A stretch of DNA of 23,402 bases from JBBQTQ01 sp038213135 (GTDB lineage: Bacteria > Actinomycetota > Thermoleophilia > Gaiellales > Gaiellaceae), in assembly GCA_038213135.1 (NCBI GenBank), contig JBBQTQ010000039.1, positions 1-23,402 on the forward strand. The letters are read 5' to 3'. The notes beneath the pieces are model-generated. The model searched no databases and was not told the origin of the DNA. It saw only the letters and a program-made list of their open reading frames with translations. The translations under genes and the position numbers were made by a program. How positions within the stretch are numbered: the stretch's first letter is position 1; each line of letters starts with the position of its first letter. Of this stretch, positions 1 to 6,846 are shown piece by piece.

Positions 1-53
1 ACACCCAGCAGAACCGCATCCTCGTTCCGACGTCGTTCTCGCCGCTGAAGTGA
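1..53 (+). CDS. C-terminal tail of an upstream gene (partial, unidentified)
   Basis: An open frame enters from the left edge (first full codon at base 3) and ends at TGA 51-53, giving a C-terminal peptide TQQNRILVPTSFSPLK. The stop overlaps the GTG start of the following dehydrogenase as GTGA, the same coupling seen at every later junction of this operon. That is the main reason to treat it as real. Sixteen residues are too few to name a family. By position it is probably another enzyme of the same catabolic operon, which is inference. Confidence 0.5.
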   Translation, partial: TQQNRILVPTSFSPLK

Positions 54-769
54 GGAGGCTCGACGGCAAGGTCGCGATCGTCACGGGCGGCGCACAGGGG
101 ATCGGCCGCGCGATCGCCGAAGGGCTCGACTCGGAGGGCGCTCAGGTGGTGATCGCCGACCTCAACCCGCCCGACGACGGCATCCGCGCCGACGTCTCGT
201 CCGAGGAAGACGTGGCGCGGATGGTCGAGGAGACTGTCGAACGCCACGGACGAGTCGACCTCCTCGTCAACAACGCGGGCCTCTACGCCACGCTCGCGAT
301 GCGACCGTTCGAGGAGATCCCGCTGGAGGAATGGCGCAAGGTGATGGACGTCAACGTCGCCTCGATGTTCCTCACCTGCCGCGCGGTCGTGCCGGTGATG
401 CGGCAGCAGGGCGGCGGCAAGATCGTGAACATCTCGTCGGGGACGCCGTTCCGAGGCGTGCCGTTCCTGCTCCACTACGTGACCTCGAAGGGCGCGATCG
501 TCGCCTTCACGCGCGCGCTGGCGAAGGAGCTCGGCAAGGACAAGGTGCTCGTGAACTGCGTCGCGCCCGGGTTCACGATGAGCGACGGCGTACGCTCGCA
601 GCCCGAGGTGGTCGAGAAGCTGCGAGACGCGTCGATCGCCGCGCGCACCTTGCAGCGCGACCAGGTACCCGAGGACGTCGTCGGCGCGGTCGTGTTCCTC
701 TGCTCGCCGGAGTCGGACTTCGTGACCGGCCAGACGATCGTGATCGACGGCGGGCAGTACTTCCATTGA
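50..769 (+). CDS. SDR-family NAD(P)-dependent oxidoreductase
   Basis: A 239-residue classical short-chain dehydrogenase/reductase. The Rossmann glycine motif TGGAQGIG is at residues 12-19, NNAG at 74-77, the catalytic Ser near 130, and YVTSK with Tyr143 and Lys147. The C-terminal TGQTIVIDGGQYF block is typical. Asp37 at the end of the second beta strand (IADL) suggests NAD(H) rather than NADP(H), an inference from family rules. The GTG start at 50 overlaps the previous stop (GTGA) and gives a full-length fold. The stop at 767-769 overlaps the TTG of the cupin gene. It probably oxidises or reduces a hydroxy/keto intermediate of the operon's pathway in the cytoplasm. The substrate cannot be read from sequence. 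Confidence 0.92.
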   Translation: MRRLDGKVAIVTGGAQGIGRAIAEGLDSEGAQVVIADLNPPDDGIRADVSSEEDVARMVEETVERHGRVDLLVNNAGLYATLAMRPFEEIPLEEWRKVMDVNVASMFLTCRAVVPVMRQQGGGKIVNISSGTPFRGVPFLLHYVTSKGAIVAFTRALAKELGKDKVLVNCVAPGFTMSDGVRSQPEVVEKLRDASIAARTLQRDQVPEDVVGAVVFLCSPESDFVTGQTIVIDGGQYFH

Positions 770-1305
770 GGCTCTCGCTCCTGGAGTTCCGCGACGGGGT
801 CGAGCCCCAGCCCGGCCGCCGGGTCGTCTACGACGTCCAGCGCGACGAGGCTGCCTTCGGCGCGGTCGGCGTGCAGGGTCACGCGCTCGTCTGGGAGCTC
901 GCCGAGTACGGCGGGGCGGGCGCCAAGCTCTCCGTCGAGGTCGACCTGAACTCGGCGCACGAGTGGTTGATGCGCTGCGACCGGGTCGACTTCCCGCCAG
1001 GTGGCGTCGCCTACCGGCACACCCACCCGGGGCCGGGAATCCGCTGCCTGCTCTCCGGCTCGATCGAGATCGAGAGCGGGGGCGAGGCCCACCGCTACGG
1101 CCCCTTCGAGCCATGGTTCGAGAGCGGTCCGGAGCCGGTCTACGCGGCCGCGTCCGAAACGGAAGAGTCCGCCTTCGTGCGCGTCTTGCTGCTGCCGCGG
1201 GAGTGGGAGGGGAAGCGCACGATCCGCTACGTCGACCCGGCCGACGAGGAGAAGCCGAAGCTGCAGCGCGCACGGATCTATCTCGAGCAGCCGATCGAGA
1301 CGTGA
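766..1305 (+). CDS. Cupin-domain protein
   Basis: A 179-residue single-domain protein with a cupin signature around residues 75-115: DFPPGGVAYRHTHPGPGIRCLLSGSIEIESGG. This matches the conserved motif 1 (G-x5-H-x-H-x3,4-E/G-x6-G), with two His as potential metal ligands. The C-terminal half continues the beta-barrel, and the tail is charged. The TTG start at 766 overlaps the SDR stop as TTGA. Longer upstream extensions of this frame lie inside the SDR gene and are rejected. Cupins in such operons act as metal-dependent dioxygenases, isomerases or binding proteins; which applies here cannot be decided. Its stop overlaps the GTG of the TPP enzyme gene. Confidence 0.8.
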   Translation: MRLSLLEFRDGVEPQPGRRVVYDVQRDEAAFGAVGVQGHALVWELAEYGGAGAKLSVEVDLNSAHEWLMRCDRVDFPPGGVAYRHTHPGPGIRCLLSGSIEIESGGEAHRYGPFEPWFESGPEPVYAAASETEESAFVRVLLLPREWEGKRTIRYVDPADEEKPKLQRARIYLEQPIET

Positions 1306-2954
1306 GTCGCACCGGTGCCCAGGCGCTGGTGCGCCAGCTCGAGCTGCACGGCGTCGAGCTCGCCTTCTGCGTGCCCGGCGAGAGCTACCTCGCCGTGCTC
1401 GACGCGCTACACGACTCGCCGATCCGGCTGATCTCCTGCCGCCACGAAGCCGCCGCCGCGAACATGGCGGAGGCCTACGGCAAGCTGACCGGCCGCCCCG
1501 GAATCTGCATGGTCACCCGCGGCCCGGGCGCGACACACGCCTCGACGGGCGTCCACACCGCGCGGCAGGACTCGACGCCGATGATCCTCCTGGTCGGTCA
1601 AGTGCCGATGACGATCCGCGGCCGCGAGGCCTTTCAGGAGCTCGACTACGCGGCCGTGTTCGGGACGATGGCCAAGGAGGCAGCCGAGATCGACTCCGCG
1701 GACCGCGTGCCGGAGCTGATAGCGCGGGCGTTCTCGGTCGCCACCGGAGGGCGGCCGGGCCCGGTCGTGCTCGCGCTCCCGGAGGACATGCTGGTCGAGG
1801 AGACCGATGCTCCCGACGCGGCGCCGATCGAGCCGCTGCGCCCGCGGCCGGGCTCCGAGGAGCTCGGCCGGCTGCAGCAGCTGCTCGCCGAGGCGCGCCA
1901 GCCGCTGGCGATCGTCGGCGAGGGCGGCTGGACGGCCCGCACGCACGCCGACGTGACCGCCTTCTGCGAGGCGAACGAACTGCCGGTAGCGACGTCGTTC
2001 CGCTGCCAGGACTTTGTCGACAACCGCTCGCGCGTCTACGCCGGTCACCTGACGCTCGGGCTCGACCCGAAGCTCGCCCAGCGTGTGCGCGACGCCGACC
2101 TGATCCTCGCGATCGGCGGGCGCCTCGGCGACGTGCCGACGCAGGAGTACACGCTGCTCGAGGCGCCTCGCCCGAGCCAGACGCTCGTGCACGTCCATCC
2201 CGATCCGAGCGAGCTCGGCCGCGTCTACGAGCCGAGCCTCGCGATCCTTTCCGGGGTCGAGGAGTTCGCGGCCGCCGCCCGCTCGCTGCAGGCGCTCGAC
2301 CCGCCCTGGCGCGAGTGGACGGCGCAGGCGCGCGCCGACTACGAGGCGAACATGCGGCCGCGCGAGCTGCCCGGTGACCTCGACCTGGGGAAGGTGATGG
2401 CGTTCCTCCGCGAACGACTCCCCGAGGACGCGATCCTCACCTCGGGCGCCGGCAACTTCACCGTCTGGGCGCATCGCTTCTACGAGTTCAGCCGTTATCC
2501 GACCCAGCTCGCGCCGCGCGCCGGTGCGATGGGCTACGGGGTCCCCGCGGCGCTCGCCGCCAAGGCGCTGCATCCCGAGCGTCTCGTGGTCTGCCTGGCC
2601 GGCGACGGCGACTTCCTGATGAGCGGCCACGAGCTCGCGACCGCCCTGCAGTACGACCTGCCGGTCGTCATCCTGCTCGTCAACAACGGGATGTACGGGA
2701 CGATTCGCATGCACCAGGAGCGCCACTACCCGGGCCGCGTCGTAGGTACCGACCTGCGGAACCCCGACTTTGCCGCCTACGCCGTCGCGTATGGAGCCCA
2801 CGGCGAGACCGTCGAGCGGACCGAGGACGTCGCGGACGCCTTCGAGCGCGCGGTCGCCTCCGGGTTGCCCGCACTCCTCGAGCTGCGCGTCGACCCGGAG
2901 GCGATCAGCCCGCGCACGACCATCAGCGAGCTGCGCGAGGCGGCGGCGCGATGA
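1302..2954 (+). CDS. TPP-dependent enzyme, acetolactate synthase large-subunit-like
   Basis: A 550-residue thiamine-diphosphate enzyme of the acetolactate synthase/benzoylformate decarboxylase superfamily. The N-terminal Pyr domain carries the activating glutamate in CRHEAAAANMAEAYG (Glu49). The middle domain follows at about residues 195-330. The C-terminal PP domain has GDGDF at 434 and NN at 461-462, the usual GDG-x(24-27)-NN Mg-TPP motif. The GTG at 1302 overlaps the cupin stop (GTGA) and places the family N-terminus (GAQALVRQLELHGVELAFCV) correctly. There is no regulatory subunit and no ilvC/ilvD neighbour. With SDR, cupin, RidA and amidase alongside, a catabolic carboligase or decarboxylase is more likely than branched-chain amino acid biosynthesis. 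That role is inferred; the family is clear. Confidence 0.9.
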   Translation: MSRTGAQALVRQLELHGVELAFCVPGESYLAVLDALHDSPIRLISCRHEAAAANMAEAYGKLTGRPGICMVTRGPGATHASTGVHTARQDSTPMILLVGQVPMTIRGREAFQELDYAAVFGTMAKEAAEIDSADRVPELIARAFSVATGGRPGPVVLALPEDMLVEETDAPDAAPIEPLRPRPGSEELGRLQQLLAEARQPLAIVGEGGWTARTHADVTAFCEANELPVATSFRCQDFVDNRSRVYAGHLTLGLDPKLAQRVRDADLILAIGGRLGDVPTQEYTLLEAPRPSQTLVHVHPDPSELGRVYEPSLAILSGVEEFAAAARSLQALDPPWREWTAQARADYEANMRPRELPGDLDLGKVMAFLRERLPEDAILTSGAGNFTVWAHRFYEFSRYPTQLAPRAGAMGYGVPAALAAKALHPERLVVCLAGDGDFLMSGHELATALQYDLPVVILLVNNGMYGTIRMHQERHYPGRVVGTDLRNPDFAAYAVAYGAHGETVERTEDVADAFERAVASGLPALLELRVDPEAISPRTTISELREAAAR

Positions 2955-3337
2955 AGCGCGAGGAGCTCCGCGTCGAAGGGCTGGCCGAGCCGTTCAGCCA
3001 CTACACGGACGCCGTCCGCGCGGGCGACCTGCTCTTCATCTCCGGCTGCGTCTCCGTCGACGAGCACGGCAAGGTGGTGGGGGAGGGAGACGTTGTCGCG
3101 CAGGCACGGCAGATCTTCTCGATCCTCGAGCGCATCCTCGCGGCCGCCGGGGTGGGCTTCGCGGACGTCGTCAAGGTGACGCATTTCCTGACGAACATCG
3201 ACGACCGGGCGCGGATCAACCCGATCCGCCAGGAGTACTTCGGCGAGGCGCGACCCGCCAGCACGCTCGTCGAGGTCAGCAAGCTCGTGCTGCCGGAGTT
3301 GCTGCTCGAGATCGAGGCCGTCGCGGTCATCCCTTGA
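2951..3337 (+). CDS. RidA/YjgF-family protein
   Basis: A 128-residue protein of the YjgF/YER057c/UK114 (Rid) family, full length for the fold. Family blocks seen are LLFISGCVSVDEHGKVVG, the helix QIFSILERILAAAGVGFADVVKVTHFLTN, and the C-terminal LLLEIEAVAVIP. The arginine that defines imine/enamine deaminases (Arg105 of E. coli RidA, in PARSCVEV) aligns here with Ser104 in RPASTLVEV. It is therefore not a canonical RidA and may belong to one of the Arg-less Rid subfamilies often found in catabolic operons. The ATG at 2951 overlaps the TPP enzyme stop (ATGA), and its own stop overlaps the TTG of the amidase. Confidence 0.9.
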   Translation: MKREELRVEGLAEPFSHYTDAVRAGDLLFISGCVSVDEHGKVVGEGDVVAQARQIFSILERILAAAGVGFADVVKVTHFLTNIDDRARINPIRQEYFGEARPASTLVEVSKLVLPELLLEIEAVAVIP

Positions 3338-4443
3338 AGGACGAGCTCAATGCCCTGATCACGCAGGTCGAGCCGTCGGGCGAGCTGCGCTCGGGACCGC
3401 TCGCCGGCCGCACGCTCGTGGTCAAGGACCTGATCGACACCGCCGGGATCCGCACGACGTACGGCTCGAAGATCTACGCCGACCACGTGCCGGTTCGGAC
3501 GGCGTCGTCCGCGCAGAAGCTGCTCGACGCGGGCGCGGTGCTCGTCGGCAAGGGGAGCCTGCCCGAGTTCGCCTGGGGAGTCGTCGGCCAGAACCAGTGG
3601 TACGGCACGACCCACAACCCCGTTGCTCCCGGCAGGACGACGGGAGGCTCCTCTTCCGGGAACGCCGCGGCGATCGCGGCCGGCCTCTGCGAGCTCGCGC
3701 TCGGCACCGACACAGGCTGCTCGATCCGGTTGCCGTCGGCCTGCTGCGGAATCGTCGGCCTGAAACCGCGCTGGGGCTCGATCGCGATGGACGGGATCTT
3801 CCCGCTCTGCCCGACGCTCGACACCGTCGGGCCGATGGCACGCACGGTCGCCGACGTGGCGTTGATGTGGTCGGTGCTGACTCGCAAGCCGGTGCCGGAG
3901 CCGCGGCTCGACGGGCTCACGGTCGGGCTACTCACGCGCCCGCCCTCCTATGGCGACAAGCACCGGCCGCCGGCAAACCCGGCCGCCGAGCGCTACGTCG
4001 CCGACCTCGAGCGCCTCGGCGCGAAGGTCGTCGCCGGCGAGATCCCCGAGCCGGAGGCGAACACCTGGCCGGTCTTCTTCCGCGAGGCGCTCGACTCGCA
4101 CCTCGAGACGTTCCCGTCGCGCGCCAACGAGTACAGCGACAACTGCCGCACCAAGCTCGAGCTGGCCCACCGGGTCGATCCCGACGAGGTCGCCGCGGCC
4201 TACCGCGCCCTGGAGCGCTGGCGGCGTTACCGGCCCGAGGTCGACCTCTACGTCTCGCCGGTCGTCGGCGCGGACCTGCCGGCCGAGGACTGCGACGAGC
4301 TCGAGGAACGCATCCCGCTTGGCGCGTTCCTGCGGCCGTTCAACCTGATCGGCTGGGCCGGCCTGGCGATCGCCGACCTGCAGCTGATCGCCCCCGACGA
4401 CGAGACGGTGCTCGCCGCCGGGCTCGCCTGGGAGCGCGGCTAA
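3334..4443 (+). CDS. Amidase-signature-family amidohydrolase (compact)
   Basis: A 369-residue amidase-signature enzyme that hydrolyses a C-N amide bond through a Ser-cisSer-Lys triad. Lys31 lies in VVKDLID, Ser106 in TTGGSSSGN and Ser130 in GTDTGCSIRLPS. The spacing from Ser106 to Ser130 (24) matches family members such as malonamidase. The usual DTGGS is DTGCS here. The protein is shorter than the usual 450-500 residues, with a short N-terminus and a compressed C-terminal region. The TTG start at 3334 overlaps the RidA stop (TTGA). It is the last gene of the operon, with a hairpin 22 bp past its TAA. Its 3' half is also covered on the opposite strand by the extended sigma-factor frame, discussed separately. 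The substrate is unknown. Confidence 0.87.
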   Translation: MKDELNALITQVEPSGELRSGPLAGRTLVVKDLIDTAGIRTTYGSKIYADHVPVRTASSAQKLLDAGAVLVGKGSLPEFAWGVVGQNQWYGTTHNPVAPGRTTGGSSSGNAAAIAAGLCELALGTDTGCSIRLPSACCGIVGLKPRWGSIAMDGIFPLCPTLDTVGPMARTVADVALMWSVLTRKPVPEPRLDGLTVGLLTRPPSYGDKHRPPANPAAERYVADLERLGAKVVAGEIPEPEANTWPVFFREALDSHLETFPSRANEYSDNCRTKLELAHRVDPDEVAAAYRALERWRRYRPEVDLYVSPVVGADLPAEDCDELEERIPLGAFLRPFNLIGWAGLAIADLQLIAPDDETVLAAGLAWERG

Positions 4444-5664
4444 TGGGTCAGGTGTTGTGTGCCTCGGGCCTGTCCCTTGGGACAGGCCCCGCTTTTCGAC
4501 CTCTCCGAGCCGGCCTTCGAGGAAGGACCGCTCGTGGTCGGCGATCGTCAGCTCCAGCGCCCGCCGGTACGCCTCGGCGGCCTCGTTGCGCCGGTCGAGG
4601 CGGCGCAGCAGGTCGGCTCGCGCGGCGTGAAAGGGCTGATAGGCGTCGAGGCTCTCGAGCTCGTCGATCAGCTCGAGCCCGGCTGACGGCCCGTCGGCCA
4701 TCGCCACCGCTACCGCGCGGTTGAGCTCGACGACCGGGGAGGGTGCAAGCCGCGCGAGCTCGGAGTAGACCGCTGCGACCTGCGGCCAGTCGGCCTCCGG
4801 CTGGGTGTGCAGCGCCGCGATCGCCGCCTGGAGCTGGTAGCGGCCGGGTCGCCGCAGCCGCAGGGCCCGCTCGACGAGCCCGACACCCTCCTCGATCTGG
4901 TCGAGGTTCCAGCGCTCGCGGTCCTGGTCTGAGAGCAGCACGAGCCGTCCGTCGTCCGTTCGCGCTTCGCGCCGGGCGTCGTGCAGGAGCATCAGCGCCA
5001 GCAGGCCGAGCGCTTCCGGCTCGTCCGGCATCAACCCGCCGAGCATGCGTCCGAGCCGGATCGCCTCCGCCGACACGTCGGCTCGCAGCCGCGAGTAGCC
5101 CTCGTTGAAGATCAGGTAGACGACGGCGAGCACCGCGTCGAGGCGCTCGGGCAGCGCGTGGTCGGGTGGAACCCGGAACGGGATCGCCGCGGCGCGGATC
5201 TTCTTCTTTGCCCTCACGAGCCGCTGCGCCATCGTCGGCTCGGTGGTCAGGAAGGCGCGGGCGATCTCGTCGGTCGTCAGGCCGCCGAGCAGCCGCAGGG
5301 TCAGCGCAACCTGAGCCTCGAGTGCGAGCGCCGGGTGGCAGCAAGTGAAGATCAGCGCCAGGCGCCCGTCCGGGATCGCGCTCACCTCGTCCTCCTCTGC
5401 GGGCTCCGGGAGCAGGCGGGCCGTCTCCTCGAGCTTCTGCCGGCCGACCCGCTCGCGCCTGAGCCGGTCGATCGCACGGTTGCGCGCCGTCGTGACGATC
5501 CAGCCGAGCGGGCTCGCCGGGACGCCGTCCCGGGGCCAGCGTTCGAGCGCGACGGCGAACGCGTCCTGGACGGCGTCCTCGGCAAGGTCGAAGTCTCCGA
5601 ACGTCCGGATGAGGAGTGCGACCGCACGGCCCCACTCCTCCCGGAAGACGGGCTCGACGCTCAA
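3928..5664 (-). CDS. ECF42-type RNA polymerase sigma factor with TPR-like C-terminus; frame runs on past the expected end
   Basis: Sigma region 2 is at residues about 10-70 (EEWGRAVALLIRTFGDFDLAEDAVQDAF; WIVTTARNRAIDRLRRER). Region 4 is at about 98-155, followed by LPERLDAVLAVVYLIFNEGY (171-190), diagnostic of the DUF6596 sigma group. Helical TPR-like repeats run to about residue 390 (NEAAEAYRRALELTIADHERSFLEGRLGEVEKR). Family members are usually about 400-420 residues. Here no stop occurs at that point: the frame crosses the hairpin and continues to 3928, 578 residues in all, the last ~185 being mostly antisense to the amidase. The authentic protein may end near 4480-4490. The TTG start at 5664 overlaps the YciI stop (TTGA). 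ECF42 factors have no anti-sigma and are paired with DGPF proteins, as here. Confidence 0.8.
   Translation of the reverse strand: MSVEPVFREEWGRAVALLIRTFGDFDLAEDAVQDAFAVALERWPRDGVPASPLGWIVTTARNRAIDRLRRERVGRQKLEETARLLPEPAEEDEVSAIPDGRLALIFTCCHPALALEAQVALTLRLLGGLTTDEIARAFLTTEPTMAQRLVRAKKKIRAAAIPFRVPPDHALPERLDAVLAVVYLIFNEGYSRLRADVSAEAIRLGRMLGGLMPDEPEALGLLALMLLHDARREARTDDGRLVLLSDQDRERWNLDQIEEGVGLVERALRLRRPGRYQLQAAIAALHTQPEADWPQVAAVYSELARLAPSPVVELNRAVAVAMADGPSAGLELIDELESLDAYQPFHAARADLLRRLDRRNEAAEAYRRALELTIADHERSFLEGRLGEVEKRGLSQGTGPRHTTPDPLAALPGEPGGEHRLVVGGDQLQVGDRQAGPADQVERPQERAKRDAFLELVAVLGRQVRADDRRDVEVDLGPVTPPALQGAVGRGDLVGIDPVGQLELGAAVVAVLVGARRERLEVRVERLAEEDRPGVRLRLGDLAGDDLRAEALEVGDVALGGRVCRRPVLVAIGGRARE
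4466..4489. terminator. Perfect hairpin between convergent amidase and sigma-factor genes
   Basis: Left arm GGGCCTGTCCC (4466-4476) and right arm GGGACAGGCCC (4479-4489) form an 11-bp perfect inverted repeat around TT. On the plus strand TTTT follows at 4493-4496, so it can end the amidase operon. It also lies at the expected 3' end of the minus-strand sigma gene and could work in both directions. The arms share the 10-mer GGGACAGGCC with the hairpin at 21363-21395. Confidence 0.7.
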
Positions 5665-6014
5665 GCGCTCCGCTCGACGAGCGGCCGCACCTCGATCGAG
5701 CCGGTGCGCGCAGTCGGGATCTTCGCCGCGAACTCGAGCGCTTCGTCGAGCGAGGCGACGTCGACCAGGATGTAGCCCCCGAGCTGCTCCTTGGTCTCGA
5801 CGAAAGGCCCGTCCGTGATCATGGCCTCGCCGTTCCGGACGGCCACGGTCGTCGCGGTCGTCGTTGGCTGCAGCTCCGACCCCTCGACGAGCGTGCCGTT
5901 GGAGCCGTACTGCTCCATCAGCTTCCCGTAGTCCGCGTAGACGGCCTGCCGGTCATCCTGGGTCGTGGCCTCCCAGGCGTTCTCGTCCGCGTAGATCAGG
6001 CACAGGTACTTCAT
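5661..6014 (-). CDS. YciI/DGPF-domain protein, partner of the ECF42 sigma factor
   Basis: A 117-residue YCII-family protein. It begins MKYLCLIYADE, typical of these PhnB/YciI-like proteins, and contains the hallmark DGPF in MITDGPFVETKEQLGGYILVDV. The ATG start at 6014 follows a strong Shine-Dalgarno AAGGAGG (6019-6025 on the complementary strand), unusual for this window, where most genes lack one. Its stop overlaps the TTG of the sigma gene. DGPF proteins are the standard genomic companions and targets of ECF42 sigma factors. Their biochemical role is poorly defined; an oxidative or other stress role has been proposed. The 58-bp gap upstream holds a sequence fitting the ECF42 promoter. Confidence 0.92.
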   Translation of the reverse strand: MKYLCLIYADENAWEATTQDDRQAVYADYGKLMEQYGSNGTLVEGSELQPTTTATTVAVRNGEAMITDGPFVETKEQLGGYILVDVASLDEALEFAAKIPTARTGSIEVRPLVERSA

Positions 6015-6044
6015 CGCTCCTCCTTGGGTCGCTGTCGACCTCTA

Positions 6045-6071
6045 GACGAACGGCCGGCGACGAAATCGACA
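6045..6071 (-). promoter_or_regulatory. Candidate ECF42-dependent promoter for the yciI-sigma operon
   Basis: Reading the minus strand, TGTCGA lies at 6071-6066, then 17 nt, then CGTC at 6048-6045. As I recall, the motif reported for ECF42 targets in Streptomyces is TGTCGA in the -35 and CG(A/T)C in the -10, so both elements match. The start of transcription would fall near 6038, leaving a ~24-nt leader that contains the Shine-Dalgarno and the ATG at 6014. The placement implies autoregulation. The -35 lies immediately after, and just inside the non-coding side of, the enoyl-CoA hydratase stop. Confidence 0.6.
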
Positions 6072-6072
6072 G

Positions 6073-6846
6073 CTACTTCCCTTCGAACCTGGGCGGGCGC
6101 TTCTCGACGAAGGCCTCGACGCCCTCCTTGAAGTCGTGCGTCGAGCGCAGGAGTCCGTACGCGAGACCCTCGAGCTCGAGGCCGACGTGAAGTGGCGCGT
6201 CGTAGACCTGGTTGAGCACGCGCTTGGCGAAGCGCAGGGCGAGCGGCGAGAGCTGCAGCAGGTCGGCGATCGCCTGCTCGACTGCCGCGTCCAGCTCGTC
6301 GACCGGCACGATCTCCGAGACGAGTCCCCAGGCGAGCGCGTCCGCGGCCGCGATCCGCTTGCGCCGCATGATCACGTCCTTGGCTCGCCCGAGGCCCGCG
6401 AGGCGGGCGAGGCGCTGCGTCCCCCCCGAGCCGGGGATCATCCCGAGCCCGACCTCGGGGAGGCCGAGCTGGACATCGTCGGCGGCGATGCGGATGTCGC
6501 ATGCGAGCGCCAGCTCGAGCCCGACGCCGAGGCAGTAGCCGCGGATCCGCGCGACCACCGGCTTCGGGCAGCGCTCCGCGCCGGCGACGTTCCAGGCGAG
6601 CTGCGAGAGGTACTCGGGGTCGCGGTCGAGGAAGCCGGCGATGTCGCCGCCGGCGGTGAAGTTGTCCCCGGCGCCTGTGACGACGACCGCGCGAACGGAG
6701 TCGTCCTCCCCGAGCTCCGCGAAGAGACGGCCGAGCTGGTCGCGCGCGGCGATCGGGACGCGGTTCATCTTCGCCGGGTCGTCGAGCGTGATCGTGACGA
6801 CACCGCGCTCGTCTCGCTCCTGGCGAAAACCTTCGTAGCCGGTCAC
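6073..6846 (-). CDS. Enoyl-CoA hydratase/isomerase family protein
   Basis: A 257-residue crotonase, the usual length. Oxyanion-hole segments FTAGGDIAGF (63-72) and GYCLGVGLELALACD (103-117) are present. Both catalytic acids of hydratases are kept, Glu111 and Glu131, 20 residues apart as in rat mitochondrial crotonase. LPEVGLGMIPGSGGTQRL follows. The GTG at 6846 overlaps the ligase stop (GTGA) and gives the family N-terminus; an earlier in-frame ATG at 6972 lies inside the ligase and is rejected. Last gene of the molybdenum-hydroxylase/ligase operon, it probably hydrates the double bond of the CoA thioester made by the ligase. Confidence 0.92.
   Translation of the reverse strand: MTGYEGFRQERDERGVVTITLDDPAKMNRVPIAARDQLGRLFAELGEDDSVRAVVVTGAGDNFTAGGDIAGFLDRDPEYLSQLAWNVAGAERCPKPVVARIRGYCLGVGLELALACDIRIAADDVQLGLPEVGLGMIPGSGGTQRLARLAGLGRAKDVIMRRKRIAAADALAWGLVSEIVPVDELDAAVEQAIADLLQLSPLALRFAKRVLNQVYDAPLHVGLELEGLAYGLLRSTHDFKEGVEAFVEKRPPRFEGK

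Noticed and set aside
1407..2801. 464-codon minus-strand frame opposite the TPP enzyme
   Set aside because: Shadow of a well-supported gene; no motifs.
4459..4686. 75-codon plus-strand frame after the amidase
   Set aside because: It begins inside the hairpin and is antisense to the TPR region of the sigma gene; no start signal.
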